Part shown: positions 41,946 to 50,335 of the stretch, in pieces
Layout of the letters: each line of letters opens with the position of its first letter
Position numbering within the stretch: position 1 is the first letter of the stretch
Source: Paraconexibacter algicola
Lineage (GTDB): Bacteria; Actinomycetota; Thermoleophilia; Solirubrobacterales; Solirubrobacteraceae
Assembly (NCBI RefSeq): GCF_003044185.1
Contig: NZ_PYYB01000001.1
Coordinates: forward strand, 1,756,978-1,820,977
Direction: 5' to 3'
Length of the DNA stretch: 64,000 bases
Program-made: the position numbers and the translations under genes
The notes under the pieces: model-generated
The model's input: the letters and a program-made list of their open reading frames with translations, nothing else
Database searches by the model: none
What the model was told of the DNA's origin: nothing

Positions 41946-42817
41946 GCACCCGCTACCGCGTGGTCCACCGCACGCAGTACACGTACGCGTCCGTCGTCAA
42001 CCCGAGCTACTCGCAGCTGCACCTGCTGCCACGCGACGTGCCCGGACAGCGCTGCGTCTCGAGCGAGGTCGTCGTGTCCCCGCGGCCGGAGGACTACCGC
42101 GAGCACGTCGACTTCTTCGGCAACCGCGTCGGGTACGTCGCGATCCACCGGCCGCACAAGACGCTCACCGTCACGGCCACGAGCGTCGTCGAGGTCGACG
42201 ACCGGCCCGCCGGCCTGCCGCTGCTCGGCCGCCGGCCGTGGGAGGAGGTCCCCGCCGCGCTGCGCGAGACCGACCCGCTGTGGGCCGCCCACTACACGCT
42301 CGACTCGCCGCTGGTGGCCGCGTCCGAGGCGGCCCGCGCGTACGCGGAGCCGTCCTTCCCGCCGGGCCGTGACATGGCGGAGGCGGCCACCGACCTGTGC
42401 GCGCGCATCCACCGCGACTTCACCTTCGACGCGAAGGCGACGACCGTCGCCACCCCGCTGGAGGAGGTGCTGCGCGACCGGCGCGGCGTCTGCCAGGACT
42501 TCGCGCACGTCGGCATCGCGTGCGTGCGCGCGATGGGCCTGCCCGCCCGCTACGTGTCCGGCTACCTGGAGACCGACCCGCCGCCCGGCAAGCCGAAGCT
42601 CGTCGGCGCCGACGTGTCGCACGCGTGGTTCAGCGTCCTGCTGCCCGAGGTCGGCTGGCTCGACCTCGACCCCACGAACGACCAGGTCGTCGGGTCCCGC
42701 TACGTCGTCACCGCGTACGGGCGCGACTACCAGGACCTGCCCCCGGTGAGCGGCGTGATCTTCACCGAGGGCCGGACGAAGAAGCTCGAGGTCACGGTCG
42801 ACGTGACCGCCCTCTGA
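41942..42817 (+). CDS. Transglutaminase family protein
   Basis: The 291-residue protein has a transglutaminase N-domain (RYRVVHRTQYTYASVVNPSY, FFGNRVGYVAIHRPHK) and the papain-like core with Cys184 (RRGVCQDFAHVGIACVRAMG), His227 (DVSHAWFSVLLPEVGW) and Asp243 (LDLDPTNDQ). It may cleave or transfer peptide/isopeptide bonds rather than cross-link proteins. It is cytoplasmic: no signal peptide is seen. It starts at a GTG overlapping the ATP-grasp/alpha-E stop, so the three proteins are probably made in fixed ratio and act together. A perfect hairpin spans its stop codon. Confidence 0.94.
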   Translation: MSTRYRVVHRTQYTYASVVNPSYSQLHLLPRDVPGQRCVSSEVVVSPRPEDYREHVDFFGNRVGYVAIHRPHKTLTVTATSVVEVDDRPAGLPLLGRRPWEEVPAALRETDPLWAAHYTLDSPLVAASEAARAYAEPSFPPGRDMAEAATDLCARIHRDFTFDAKATTVATPLEEVLRDRRGVCQDFAHVGIACVRAMGLPARYVSGYLETDPPPGKPKLVGADVSHAWFSVLLPEVGWLDLDPTNDQVVGSRYVVTAYGRDYQDLPPVSGVIFTEGRTKKLEVTVDVTAL

Positions 42818-42830
42818 CGGTCACGTCGAC
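42797..42830. terminator. Perfect 13-bp hairpin spanning the operon stop codon
   Basis: GTCGACGTGACCG (42797-42809) and CGGTCACGTCGAC (42818-42830) are perfectly complementary around an 8-nt loop that contains the TGA stop. It lies between convergent genes (stops at 42817 and 42842) and could terminate in both directions. Confidence 0.65.
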
Positions 42831-42841
42831 GCCCGCCCCGC

Positions 42842-45424
42842 TCAGCCGCCGGTGTAGCCGGCGATCTGGAACCGGTGCGGGTACGGGAACGCGCCGCCCG
42901 CCGCCACGATCCGGTCGCCCACGACCACGACGTCGTTGAAGAACCCGGGCGAGCCCGCCGAGGGCACCGTGCGCACGCCGCCGGCGGCGAACGCGGAGTC
43001 CGGCTGACCGCTCGCGCTCACCCGACCGAGCACCGCGTGCGTGTCGAGCGCGAAGTCCGACCCGGCGATGACGTAGCCGCCGGCGGCGCGGCGCGCGAGG
43101 CCCGGGGCCTCGCAGCCGTCCGGGAGCGCGAGCGTGATCGAGCCGCCGGCGCCGAACGCCGTGTCGACGCCGCCCTGCGGCGTGATCTTCGCGACCGTGC
43201 ACTGCGGGCGCGGGTTCGCGCTCGTGCGACCGCTGAGGACGAGGGAGCCGTCGGGCTCCCCGACGATCGCGGTCGCGGACGCCACCCGGTCGGGGTCGAG
43301 CACGCGGCGGCCGGGGGTCCCGGCGTCACCCCAGAGCGCGTCGACCTGCACGTCGCCCGCGCCCGACTGCGGCGCGAGGCGCAGCACGACGCCCTCGGAG
43401 TACCCCGGACGCGCGCTGTCGATCGTGAACCCGCTGAGCACCAGGCCGGTGAGGGCGCCGCCCGCGGTCTGCATGGCCATGTCGGTGATCTGGCAGCCGC
43501 TGCCGCCGCCCCCGGCGATGTCGCAGGCGTTCGCGGGGAGCGTGACGAGGCCGTCGCCGCCGTTGTCGAACGTCGGGTCCGGGGTGCCGTCCGCGGTGAA
43601 GCGGGCGGCGAACACGCGCGAGGAGATGCCGTCGGCGTAGTCGCCGGCCACGACGATCCGGCCGTCGGGCTGGATCGCGACGGCCTGCCCCCTCACGCGC
43701 AACGCCCCGGGGACCGGGATCGAGGCGAGGCCGCTGGAGCCGAACGTCCCGTCGGGCGTGCCGGCGGGCGTGAGCCCGTAGACGCGGACGTCGCCGAGCG
43801 CGGTGGTCTCGCCGACCAGCAGGATCCGGCCCGAAGGCGCGACGGCGGCGTCGCGGCCCCCGAGGTCGATCCCGCTCTCGATGAAGGTCGCCGTGCCGCC
43901 GCTGCCGTAGGTGTCGAGCGCGCCGTTGGCCGTGTAGCGCGCCGTCGCCCAGTCGTAGGCGCTGCCGCGCTCGCGCAGGCCGATGAGCACGAACTTGCCG
44001 TCCGGGCCGGTCGCGATCCGGTTGACGTACGCGCTGCGCGGCATGCCGCCCTGACTGAAGGGCAGCGACTCGACGCCCCCGAGACCGAAGGTCGGGTCGA
44101 GCGTCGCGGGCGGCAGGCCGCTCACGTCGGGCGCGCCGCCGCCCCCGGTGGCCGGAACCTTCGGCCGGAAGTTCGCGGCGACGATGAGCGACGGCCCGGG
44201 CCGGTCGGTCACCAGGCCGACCCGGCAGGTCTCGCCCTTGTTCGGGTTGCCCTTCGTGCAGCCCTCGAAGCTCGCGATCTCCGAGCCCGCCGCCGGCTTG
44301 GCGTCGAGGTCCACGCTGTCACCGGTGACGAAGAGGTGCGAGCAGACCGGCGGGCACGAGATCTCCCCGCCCGCGGACACGAGGGCGCCGCTCCCGCTGC
44401 CGGTGATCTGCACGGTGATGCGCGTGCCCGGGACCGTCGGCGCGGTGATCCGCGGCGCCTCGATCGCGGCCTGCTGGGTGGAGTTCACCTGGTCACGGAT
44501 CGTGACCTGGCGGGCGGTGATCCGGGTGCGCGGCACCCGCACGAACTGCGCCTCGGTCCTCGCCGCGGCGGCGTACGTGTCGGGCACCTGCAGCGGCAGC
44601 CGCTTGGCGACGTCCGCCCAGCGCGTGGCGACCGCCGCGTTGCCGAGCTCGGCGCGGATGAAGTCGACGACCGCCGGGCTCTTCTTCGCCGCCTGGTAGG
44701 AGAGCGGCTCGCCGAGCGTGCCGAAGATCAGCTCGTACATCGTGCGCGTCCGCGCGTTCATCTTCGCGCCACCCGTGGAGATGGTGCCCGCGGTCTGCGG
44801 CGGGGCCTGCCGGAAGCGCCCGTGCACGTCGATGGGACGGTGCGCCGCCCGCAGCGCGTTGCGGGCGCCGAGGACCTTGAGGTAGCCGCTCCAGTTGCCC
44901 AGCGCGGTCGTGAGCGCGTTGCGCACGGTGAACGTGGTCGCCCGCCCGGTCTTCGCCGACACGGACCGCACCCAGAACGACCGGTTGGCGGTCGCGTTGG
45001 TGACCTTCACGGTGAACGAGGCGGTCTTCGGCGTCGTGGCCTTCGTCTTCTTGCGGACGAGGAACACGAGGACGTTGCGGACGGCGGCGCTGCCCTGGCC
45101 CTGGACGGGCGCGGTCGCGACATAGACCTTGGTGGTGCGCCGCAGCCGCTTCCAGGCGCTCGAGCGGATGTCGATGCCGAGGGTCCCGACGGTCTGCCCG
45201 ACGGCGCGCGTGGCGCCCGGCCGGGATCGCGGCACCTTCGTGCTCGTACGGCGCACCTGCACGACGCCGTAGGAGACGTCGCCGGGTGCGGGGGCGGCGA
45301 GGACGAACGAGGCGGGCTTGGCCTTCTGGGCGACGGCGGCCGACGGTGCGACGGTGGCGACCGCGAGCAGACCGACGGCAACGGACGCGGCTGTGGCGCG
45401 CGCGGCCCGGGAACCTGCGGGCAT
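42842..45424 (-). CDS. Secreted delta-60 repeat protein
   Basis: The 860-residue exported protein has a signal peptide (RATAASVAVGLLAVATVAPSA). An N-terminal half of unknown fold (residues 35-440) includes a two-Cys motif EISCPPVCSHLF and a later Cys pair. The C-terminal half carries repeats of the uncharacterised delta-60 family, seen as LDPTFGLGGVESL, GTPDGTFGSSGLASI, GTPDPTFDNGGDGLVTL, GVDTAFGAGGSITL and GQPDSAFAAGG, which fold as a propeller-like domain. The function is unknown; cell-surface or extracellular. AGGAG 5 nt upstream supports the ATG at 45424. It converges on the transglutaminase operon. Confidence 0.87.
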   Translation of the reverse strand: MPAGSRAARATAASVAVGLLAVATVAPSAAVAQKAKPASFVLAAPAPGDVSYGVVQVRRTSTKVPRSRPGATRAVGQTVGTLGIDIRSSAWKRLRRTTKVYVATAPVQGQGSAAVRNVLVFLVRKKTKATTPKTASFTVKVTNATANRSFWVRSVSAKTGRATTFTVRNALTTALGNWSGYLKVLGARNALRAAHRPIDVHGRFRQAPPQTAGTISTGGAKMNARTRTMYELIFGTLGEPLSYQAAKKSPAVVDFIRAELGNAAVATRWADVAKRLPLQVPDTYAAAARTEAQFVRVPRTRITARQVTIRDQVNSTQQAAIEAPRITAPTVPGTRITVQITGSGSGALVSAGGEISCPPVCSHLFVTGDSVDLDAKPAAGSEIASFEGCTKGNPNKGETCRVGLVTDRPGPSLIVAANFRPKVPATGGGGAPDVSGLPPATLDPTFGLGGVESLPFSQGGMPRSAYVNRIATGPDGKFVLIGLRERGSAYDWATARYTANGALDTYGSGGTATFIESGIDLGGRDAAVAPSGRILLVGETTALGDVRVYGLTPAGTPDGTFGSSGLASIPVPGALRVRGQAVAIQPDGRIVVAGDYADGISSRVFAARFTADGTPDPTFDNGGDGLVTLPANACDIAGGGGSGCQITDMAMQTAGGALTGLVLSGFTIDSARPGYSEGVVLRLAPQSGAGDVQVDALWGDAGTPGRRVLDPDRVASATAIVGEPDGSLVLSGRTSANPRPQCTVAKITPQGGVDTAFGAGGSITLALPDGCEAPGLARRAAGGYVIAGSDFALDTHAVLGRVSASGQPDSAFAAGGVRTVPSAGSPGFFNDVVVVGDRIVAAGGAFPYPHRFQIAGYTGG

Positions 45425-45519
45425 GAGGACTCCTGAGGACGAGTGAACCGCTGACCGCGGCCCCTGGACGGGCGCGAATGTACCGGCTGTCGCACCTTCG
45501 TGCCACTGCCGCACCGCGT

Positions 45520-46299
45520 TCAGGTGTAGTCGACGCTCTCCGGGGTCGCGCGGTGCTTCCAGTAGCCGAGCACCTGGACCGCGCCGGCGCACGCTGGCAG
45601 GTGGGCGGCGACGTGCCGTCGCACGTCGCGCATGACGAGCGCCTCGCCGCCGCCCCAGCACTGCCCGCGGGTCGTCGGCAGCTCCAGCGTCCGCAGCGTG
45701 TCGATCACCACCGTCGACGTCCCCGGCGCGGCGTCCCCGCGCACGCACCAGTGCCAGTCCACGTCCGCGGCGCTGTCCACCGGGGCCCGCTCCGCCTCGT
45801 CCTGGACCTCGACGAGCGCGATCGTCCGGTGGCCGGCCGGCAGCTGCTCGACGATCGCCTGCAGGGCGGGCAGCCCGGTCTCGTCCGCGGCCAGCAGGCT
45901 CCAACCGGCGTCGGCGACCGGCTCCCAGTGGGTGCGCGGTCCGGCGTGGCCGACCCTGTCACCCGGACGGGCGTGGAGCGCCCAGCGCGCCGCGATCCCC
46001 GCGGGGCCGTGCAGGAACACGTCGACGTCGATGGTCGCGTCCGCCGGGGCGCTGCGGCGGACGGTGAAGTTGCGCCAGTGCTGCTCGGGGCCGCCGGGCG
46101 GGAAGCGCCAGCCCTCGCGCGGGAGCACGAGCTCCTCCCCGGGACCGGCGAATCCGAGCGTGACGATCTCCCCGGGCTGCTCGATCCCGGGATCGCCGAA
46201 CGCGTCCGCGGCGAGCGTCAGGCGCAGCATCCGCGGCGTGAGCGCGCGTCGCGCCACGACCGTGGCGATGCCGGCGTGCAGCGGGAACGGCCGGGTCAT
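45520..46299 (-). CDS. Siderophore-interacting FAD-binding protein
   Basis: The 259-residue protein is of the ViuB/SIP family. It has the FAD-binding RNFTVRR after a beta-barrel, the FAD/substrate segment HGPAGIAARWALHARPGD, LAADETGLPALQAIVEQLP and the C-terminal GYWKHR. It reduces Fe(III) bound to an imported siderophore and releases Fe(II) in the cytoplasm. It is the last gene of the iron operon: its ATG overlaps the ATPase stop by 4 bp. Confidence 0.93.
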   Translation of the reverse strand: MTRPFPLHAGIATVVARRALTPRMLRLTLAADAFGDPGIEQPGEIVTLGFAGPGEELVLPREGWRFPPGGPEQHWRNFTVRRSAPADATIDVDVFLHGPAGIAARWALHARPGDRVGHAGPRTHWEPVADAGWSLLAADETGLPALQAIVEQLPAGHRTIALVEVQDEAERAPVDSAADVDWHWCVRGDAAPGTSTVVIDTLRTLELPTTRGQCWGGGEALVMRDVRRHVAAHLPACAGAVQVLGYWKHRATPESVDYT

Positions 46300-47102
46300 G
46301 CGGGCAGCTCCTGCGCGACCGCCGTGCGCGCCGCCGGGATGACGAGCGGGGCGCCGGTCTCCGGGTCCTCGATCACCCGGCAGCGCAGACCGAAGACGCG
46401 CTCGACGAGGCCGGCGTCCACGATCATGCGCGGATCGCCCTGCGCGACGATCGCCCCCTCGCGCATCGCGACGAGATGCGTCGCGTAGCGGCAGGCGTGG
46501 TTGAGGTCGTGCAGGACCGCCACCAGCGTGCGGCCGCGCTCGTGCAGCTCGGCGCAGAGGTCGAGCACCTCGACCTGGTGGGCGATGTCCAGGAACGTCG
46601 TCGGCTCGTCGAGCAGCAGGATCGGCGTGTCCTGCGCGAGCGCCATCGCCAGCCAGACCCGCTGGCGCTGACCGCCGGAGAGCTCGTCGACGATCCGGTC
46701 GGCGAGGTCCGTCACGCCGGTGGCGTCCATCGCCGTGGCGACCGCCTGCTCGTCGGCGACCGACCACTGCCGCAGCAGCCGCTGATGGGGATAGCGGCCC
46801 CGGGCGACGAGGTCCGCGACCGTGATCCCGTCCGGGGCGATCGCGCTCTGCGGCAGCAGGCCGAGCTCGCGCGCGACCGCCCGCGACGGCTGCGCGCCGA
46901 TGTCGCGCCCGTCGAGCAGGACCGTCCCGGTGCGGGGGCGCAGCATCCGCGCGAGCGCGCGCAGCAGCGTGCTCTTGCCGCACGCGTTCGGGCCGACGAT
47001 CACGGTGAAGGAGCCGTCGGCGATCGCGAGGTCGAGGTCGCGCGCGACGATCCGCCGGTCGTAGGCGAGCTCGAGGTCGGTGGCGGTGAGGCGGGGGCTC
47101 AT
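46296..47102 (-). CDS. Ferric-siderophore ABC transporter ATPase (FepC-type)
   Basis: The 268-residue ATPase has Walker A VGPNACGKSTLLRALA, the signature DELSGGQRQRVWLAMAL, Walker B ILLLDEPTTFLDIAHQVEVL and switch His VLHDLNHACRYA, all typical of FecE/FepC proteins. It powers uptake of ferric siderophore through the two permeases encoded upstream. The start at 47102 is fixed by overlap with the permease stop; an in-frame ATG 30 nt upstream lies inside that gene. Confidence 0.95.
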   Translation of the reverse strand: MSPRLTATDLELAYDRRIVARDLDLAIADGSFTVIVGPNACGKSTLLRALARMLRPRTGTVLLDGRDIGAQPSRAVARELGLLPQSAIAPDGITVADLVARGRYPHQRLLRQWSVADEQAVATAMDATGVTDLADRIVDELSGGQRQRVWLAMALAQDTPILLLDEPTTFLDIAHQVEVLDLCAELHERGRTLVAVLHDLNHACRYATHLVAMREGAIVAQGDPRMIVDAGLVERVFGLRCRVIEDPETGAPLVIPAARTAVAQELPA

Positions 47103-48127
47103 CGGGTTCTCCACTCCTGGGTCAGCAGCCATGCGAGGAAGACGCCGCCGACGAGGCCGGTGACGACGCCCACGGGCAGGTCCTGGTCGAGCAGCCGCTG
47201 GGCGGCGAAGTCGCCGGCGGCCATGAGCGTCGCGCCGGTCAGGGCGCTCGTGCCGAGGCCGGGGACGGCGGCACGCGTCAGGCGCCGGGCGATCTGCGGG
47301 GCGGCGAGCGCGACGAACAGCACCGGCCCGGTCGACGCGGTCCCCACGGCGGTCAGCGCCACGGCGAGCGCGGCGAGCGCCAGCCGCGCGCGCTGCACCC
47401 CGACCCCCAGCGCGCTGGCGGCGTCGTCCCCGAGCTCGAGCAGCTGCATCGAGCGGGACAGCAGCAGCGCCAGCGGCAGCAGCACCGCGAGCGCGGCCGC
47501 GACCGGCCAGACGTGCTCCCAGCCGCGCCCGTTGAGGCTGCCGACGAGCCAGTGCGACGCCTCCAGCGCGTCCTCGCGGGTGGCGCGGGTGATCAGGTAG
47601 TCGTTGAGCGAGTAGAGCGCGTAGCCGATCCCGATGCCGACGAGCACCAGCCGGTAGCCCTGCACGCCGCCGCGGAACGCGAGCAGGTACACGACCGCCG
47701 CGGTGACGACGCCGCCCGCGACGGAGCCGAGCGCGATCGCGACCGCGCCGCCGCTCGTCGTGAGGATGACGAGCAGCGCACCGCTCGCCGAGCCGGCGGT
47801 GAAGCCGATGACGTCCGGGCTCCCGAGCGGGTTGCGGGTGATCGACTGGAAGATCGCGCCCGCGACGCCGAACGCGGCGCCGACCAGCACCGCCGTGAGG
47901 ACGCGCGGCAGGCGCAGCGTCTCGACGATGAACGCGTCCCCGGGATCGCCGCGGCCGACGAGCACGGCGAGGACCTGGCCGACGGACAGCGGGAAGTCCC
48001 CCGTGGTGAGCGCCAGCACGACCGTCGCGAACGTCAGCAGCGCGAGGGCCGCCCCGACGAGGATCGGACGGCGGTGCAGCCGCAGCGAGACGCGGCCGCC
48101 GGCGGCGCGCAGGACGATCGCGCTCAC
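47099..48127 (-). CDS. Ferric-siderophore ABC permease (FepG-type)
   Basis: The 342-residue FecCD-family permease has about 9-10 TM helices, LRLPRVLTAVLVGAAFGVAG, the FecCD hallmark AIFQSITRNPLGSPDVIGF, and LALAALAVALTAVGTASTGP. It pairs with the other permease and with the ATPase. It begins with a GTG that overlaps the previous stop (GTGA). Confidence 0.94.
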   Translation of the reverse strand: MSAIVLRAAGGRVSLRLHRRPILVGAALALLTFATVVLALTTGDFPLSVGQVLAVLVGRGDPGDAFIVETLRLPRVLTAVLVGAAFGVAGAIFQSITRNPLGSPDVIGFTAGSASGALLVILTTSGGAVAIALGSVAGGVVTAAVVYLLAFRGGVQGYRLVLVGIGIGYALYSLNDYLITRATREDALEASHWLVGSLNGRGWEHVWPVAAALAVLLPLALLLSRSMQLLELGDDAASALGVGVQRARLALAALAVALTAVGTASTGPVLFVALAAPQIARRLTRAAVPGLGTSALTGATLMAAGDFAAQRLLDQDLPVGVVTGLVGGVFLAWLLTQEWRTR

Positions 48128-49161
48128 AGCTGCGCGATCCGGGTGCGGCGCACGAGCGCGATGAACACGGGCGCGCCGACGAGCGCGGTGACGATCCCGA
48201 CCTGCAGCTCCCCGGGGCGCACGACGACGCGTCCGAGGACGTCGGCGGCGAGGATGAGGATCGGGCCGAGCAGCACGCAGTACGGGAACACCCAGCGCTG
48301 GTCGGGGCCGGTGATCGCGCGCGCGACGTGCGGGATCGTCAGGCCGACGAACGCGATCGGCCCGGCGGCGGCGGTCGCGGCGCCGCACAGGAGCGTGATC
48401 GCGACCGCGGCGAGGATCCGCGTGCGGCCGAGGTTGGCGCCGAGCGCGCGTCCGGTCTCGTCGCCCAGCGCGATCGCGTTGAGCGACCGGGCGAGCCCGA
48501 GCGCGAGCAGCGTCCCGGCGAGCAGGAACGGCCCGACCTGCGCCAGCACGTCGAGGTCCCGGCCCGCGAGCGAGCCGACGCGCCAGAAGCGGAAGTCGTC
48601 GAACGCGACGGGGTCGAGCAGCGTGACGCCCTCGATGAACGCGCTGAGCGCCGCGTACGTCGCGGTCCCGGCGAGCGCGAGCCGGACCGGGGTGGCGCCA
48701 CCGCGGCCCATCGAGCCGAGCGCGTAGACCGCGACCGACGCGAGCGCGGCACCGGCGAAGGCGAACCACACGTAGCCGGAGGGGTCGCTGACGCCGAGGA
48801 AGCCGATGGCGACGACGACCGCCGCGGAGGCCCCGGCCTGCACGCCGAGGATGCCCGGGTCGGCGAGCGGGTTGCGCGTGATCGCCTGCATCAGCGCGCC
48901 GGAGAGGCCGAGGGCGACGCCGACCGCGATGCCCACGAGGGTCCGCGGGATCCGCAGGTCGCGGACGACCGCCGCGTCCTGCGAGCCGTCGTCGGCACGG
49001 AGGTGGTCGAGGACCTCGCCGAGCGGGATCGAGCGGGTGCCGACCGCCGCCGAGAGGCCGACGAGCAGCACGAGGACGGCGACGCCGAGCAGCAGTCCGG
49101 CGGGACGCGTGATGCGGGGGAGCCGGCGTTCGGCCGGAGGGGTGGCTGCGACAGAGGACAC
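48124..49161 (-). CDS. Ferric-siderophore ABC permease (FepD-type)
   Basis: The 345-residue FecCD-family permease has the N-terminal hydrophobic segment (AGLLLGVAVLVLLVGLSAAV), DLRIPRTLVGIAVGVALGL, the hallmark ALMQAITRNPLADPGILGV and VGLTIPHVARAITGPDQRW. It forms a heterodimeric channel with the next gene product. The GTG start at 49161 lies just left of the iron-box-like sequence, and the binding-protein gene runs divergently 36 bp away. It heads the four-gene uptake operon. Confidence 0.94.
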   Translation of the reverse strand: MSSVAATPPAERRLPRITRPAGLLLGVAVLVLLVGLSAAVGTRSIPLGEVLDHLRADDGSQDAAVVRDLRIPRTLVGIAVGVALGLSGALMQAITRNPLADPGILGVQAGASAAVVVAIGFLGVSDPSGYVWFAFAGAALASVAVYALGSMGRGGATPVRLALAGTATYAALSAFIEGVTLLDPVAFDDFRFWRVGSLAGRDLDVLAQVGPFLLAGTLLALGLARSLNAIALGDETGRALGANLGRTRILAAVAITLLCGAATAAAGPIAFVGLTIPHVARAITGPDQRWVFPYCVLLGPILILAADVLGRVVVRPGELQVGIVTALVGAPVFIALVRRTRIAQL

Positions 49162-49171
49162 GGATAAGGGT

Positions 49172-49190
49172 GCCCTAACGATGCTAGCGT
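49172..49190. promoter_or_regulatory. Iron-box-like dyad and SBP promoter
   Basis: TAAGGGTGCCCTAAC (from 49174) is a near-palindrome resembling the DtxR/IdeR iron box (consensus TTAGGTTAGCCTAACCTAA). It lies between the divergent permease and binding-protein genes. TAGCGT (49185-49190) is a -10 that ends 7 nt before the binding-protein ATG. Binding of an iron-loaded DtxR/IdeR protein would repress both sides; the match is partial, about 11 of 19 positions by eye. Confidence 0.5.
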
Positions 49191-49197
49191 GGCGACC

Positions 49198-50214
49198 ATG
49201 TCAAAGGTCCTCTCCCTCCTCGCCGGCCTCGCGCTGGCCCTCCTCGTCCTCGCCGGGTGCGGTGACGACGACCCGTCGTCGGCCACCGGGGCGGGCACGG
49301 TCAGCACCGCCGCCGGCGCGGCCTTCCCCGTCACGATCACCCACCGCTACGGCTCGACCGAGATCGAACGCGCCCCCGAGCGGATCGTCACCGTCGGGCT
49401 CGTCGAGCAGGACGCCCTGCTCGCGCTCGGCATCACCCCGGTCGCCACCACCGAGTGGTTCGGTGACCGGCCCGGCGCGATCTTCCCCTGGGCGAAGGAC
49501 GAGCAGGGCGACGCCCCCGACCCGACGGTCCTGAAGTCCCCGACCGGCGCGGTCCAGTTCGAGAAGATCGCCGCGCTGCGCCCCGATCTCATCCTGGCCC
49601 TCTACGCGGACCTGAAGAAGACCGACTACGACAAGCTGTCGCGGATCGCCCCGGTCGTCGTCGCGCCGAAGCAGTACGTCCCCTACGGCATCCCCTGGCA
49701 GGACGTCACGACGATCGTCGGCCGTGCCGTCGGCCGCCCGGCGCAGGCCGCCGAGCTCGTCGACGGCGTCGAGCAGCAGCTCGCCGACGCCAAGGCCGCC
49801 CACCCCGAGTTCGCCGGTAGGCGCGGGCTCGTCGCCACCTACTTCGAGGGCAAGCCGTACGTGTACGGCCCCCAGGACCCGCGCGGGCGGCTGCTCACCA
49901 CGCTCGGGTTCTCGCTGCCGGACGGCCTGCAGGAGTACGTCGGCACCGAGTTCGGCCGCGACCTCAGCGAGGAGCGCGCCGACCTCCTCGACGTCGACGC
50001 GATCACCTGGCTCGTCGCGTCCGACAAGGACCGCCAGGTCATCCGCGACCGCCCGACCTACCGGCGGCTGCCCGTCCGCCAGAAGGGCCGTGAGGTCTTC
50101 CTCGACGAGACCACCACGCTCGGCCAGGCCGCGTCCTTCATCAGCGTCCTCTCGATCCCCTACCTCCTCGACGAGCTCGTCCCGCAGCTCTCCACCGCCG
50201 TCGAGCGGGAGTAG
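49198..50214 (+). CDS. Iron-siderophore substrate-binding lipoprotein
   Basis: The 338-residue protein is of the FepB/FecB type (TroA fold). It has a lipoprotein signal with lipobox LVLAGC (Cys21), then FPVTITHRYGSTEIERAPER, TVGLVEQDALLALGITPVA and FEKIAALRPDLILALYADL, all standard for this family. It captures ferric siderophore outside the membrane for the divergent permease pair. ATG 49198 is chosen over GTG 49189 because the -10 TAGCGT overlaps the latter. A strong hairpin follows. Confidence 0.94.
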   Translation: MSKVLSLLAGLALALLVLAGCGDDDPSSATGAGTVSTAAGAAFPVTITHRYGSTEIERAPERIVTVGLVEQDALLALGITPVATTEWFGDRPGAIFPWAKDEQGDAPDPTVLKSPTGAVQFEKIAALRPDLILALYADLKKTDYDKLSRIAPVVVAPKQYVPYGIPWQDVTTIVGRAVGRPAQAAELVDGVEQQLADAKAAHPEFAGRRGLVATYFEGKPYVYGPQDPRGRLLTTLGFSLPDGLQEYVGTEFGRDLSEERADLLDVDAITWLVASDKDRQVIRDRPTYRRLPVRQKGREVFLDETTTLGQAASFISVLSIPYLLDELVPQLSTAVERE

Positions 50215-50238
50215 CGGCCGGGCGGCTCTCCCAGGGTC

Positions 50239-50281
50239 GAGTGGACGCCAGATCCTTCCGCGAAGGACCTGGTGTCCACTC
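50239..50281 (+). terminator. 43-nt hairpin after the siderophore lipoprotein gene
   Basis: 20-nt arms with a CGC loop pair as GAGTGGAC/GTCCACTC, CCAG/CTGG and TCCTTC/GAAGGA, with one G-T and one A-C mismatch between the blocks. It lies 24 nt after the stop codon. The interrupted but long symmetry also looks like a dispersed palindromic element. Confidence 0.6.
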
Positions 50282-50335
50282 GGCGCCGCGGCCGCAGGCG
50301 CCTGAGTTCGGCGTCCGGCGGGTAGACCGCGACGG

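Noticed and set aside
42842-45904. A longer start for the delta-60 protein at 45904
   Set aside because: The extension runs antisense into the siderophore reductase gene; the ATG at 45424 has a signal peptide and AGGAG.
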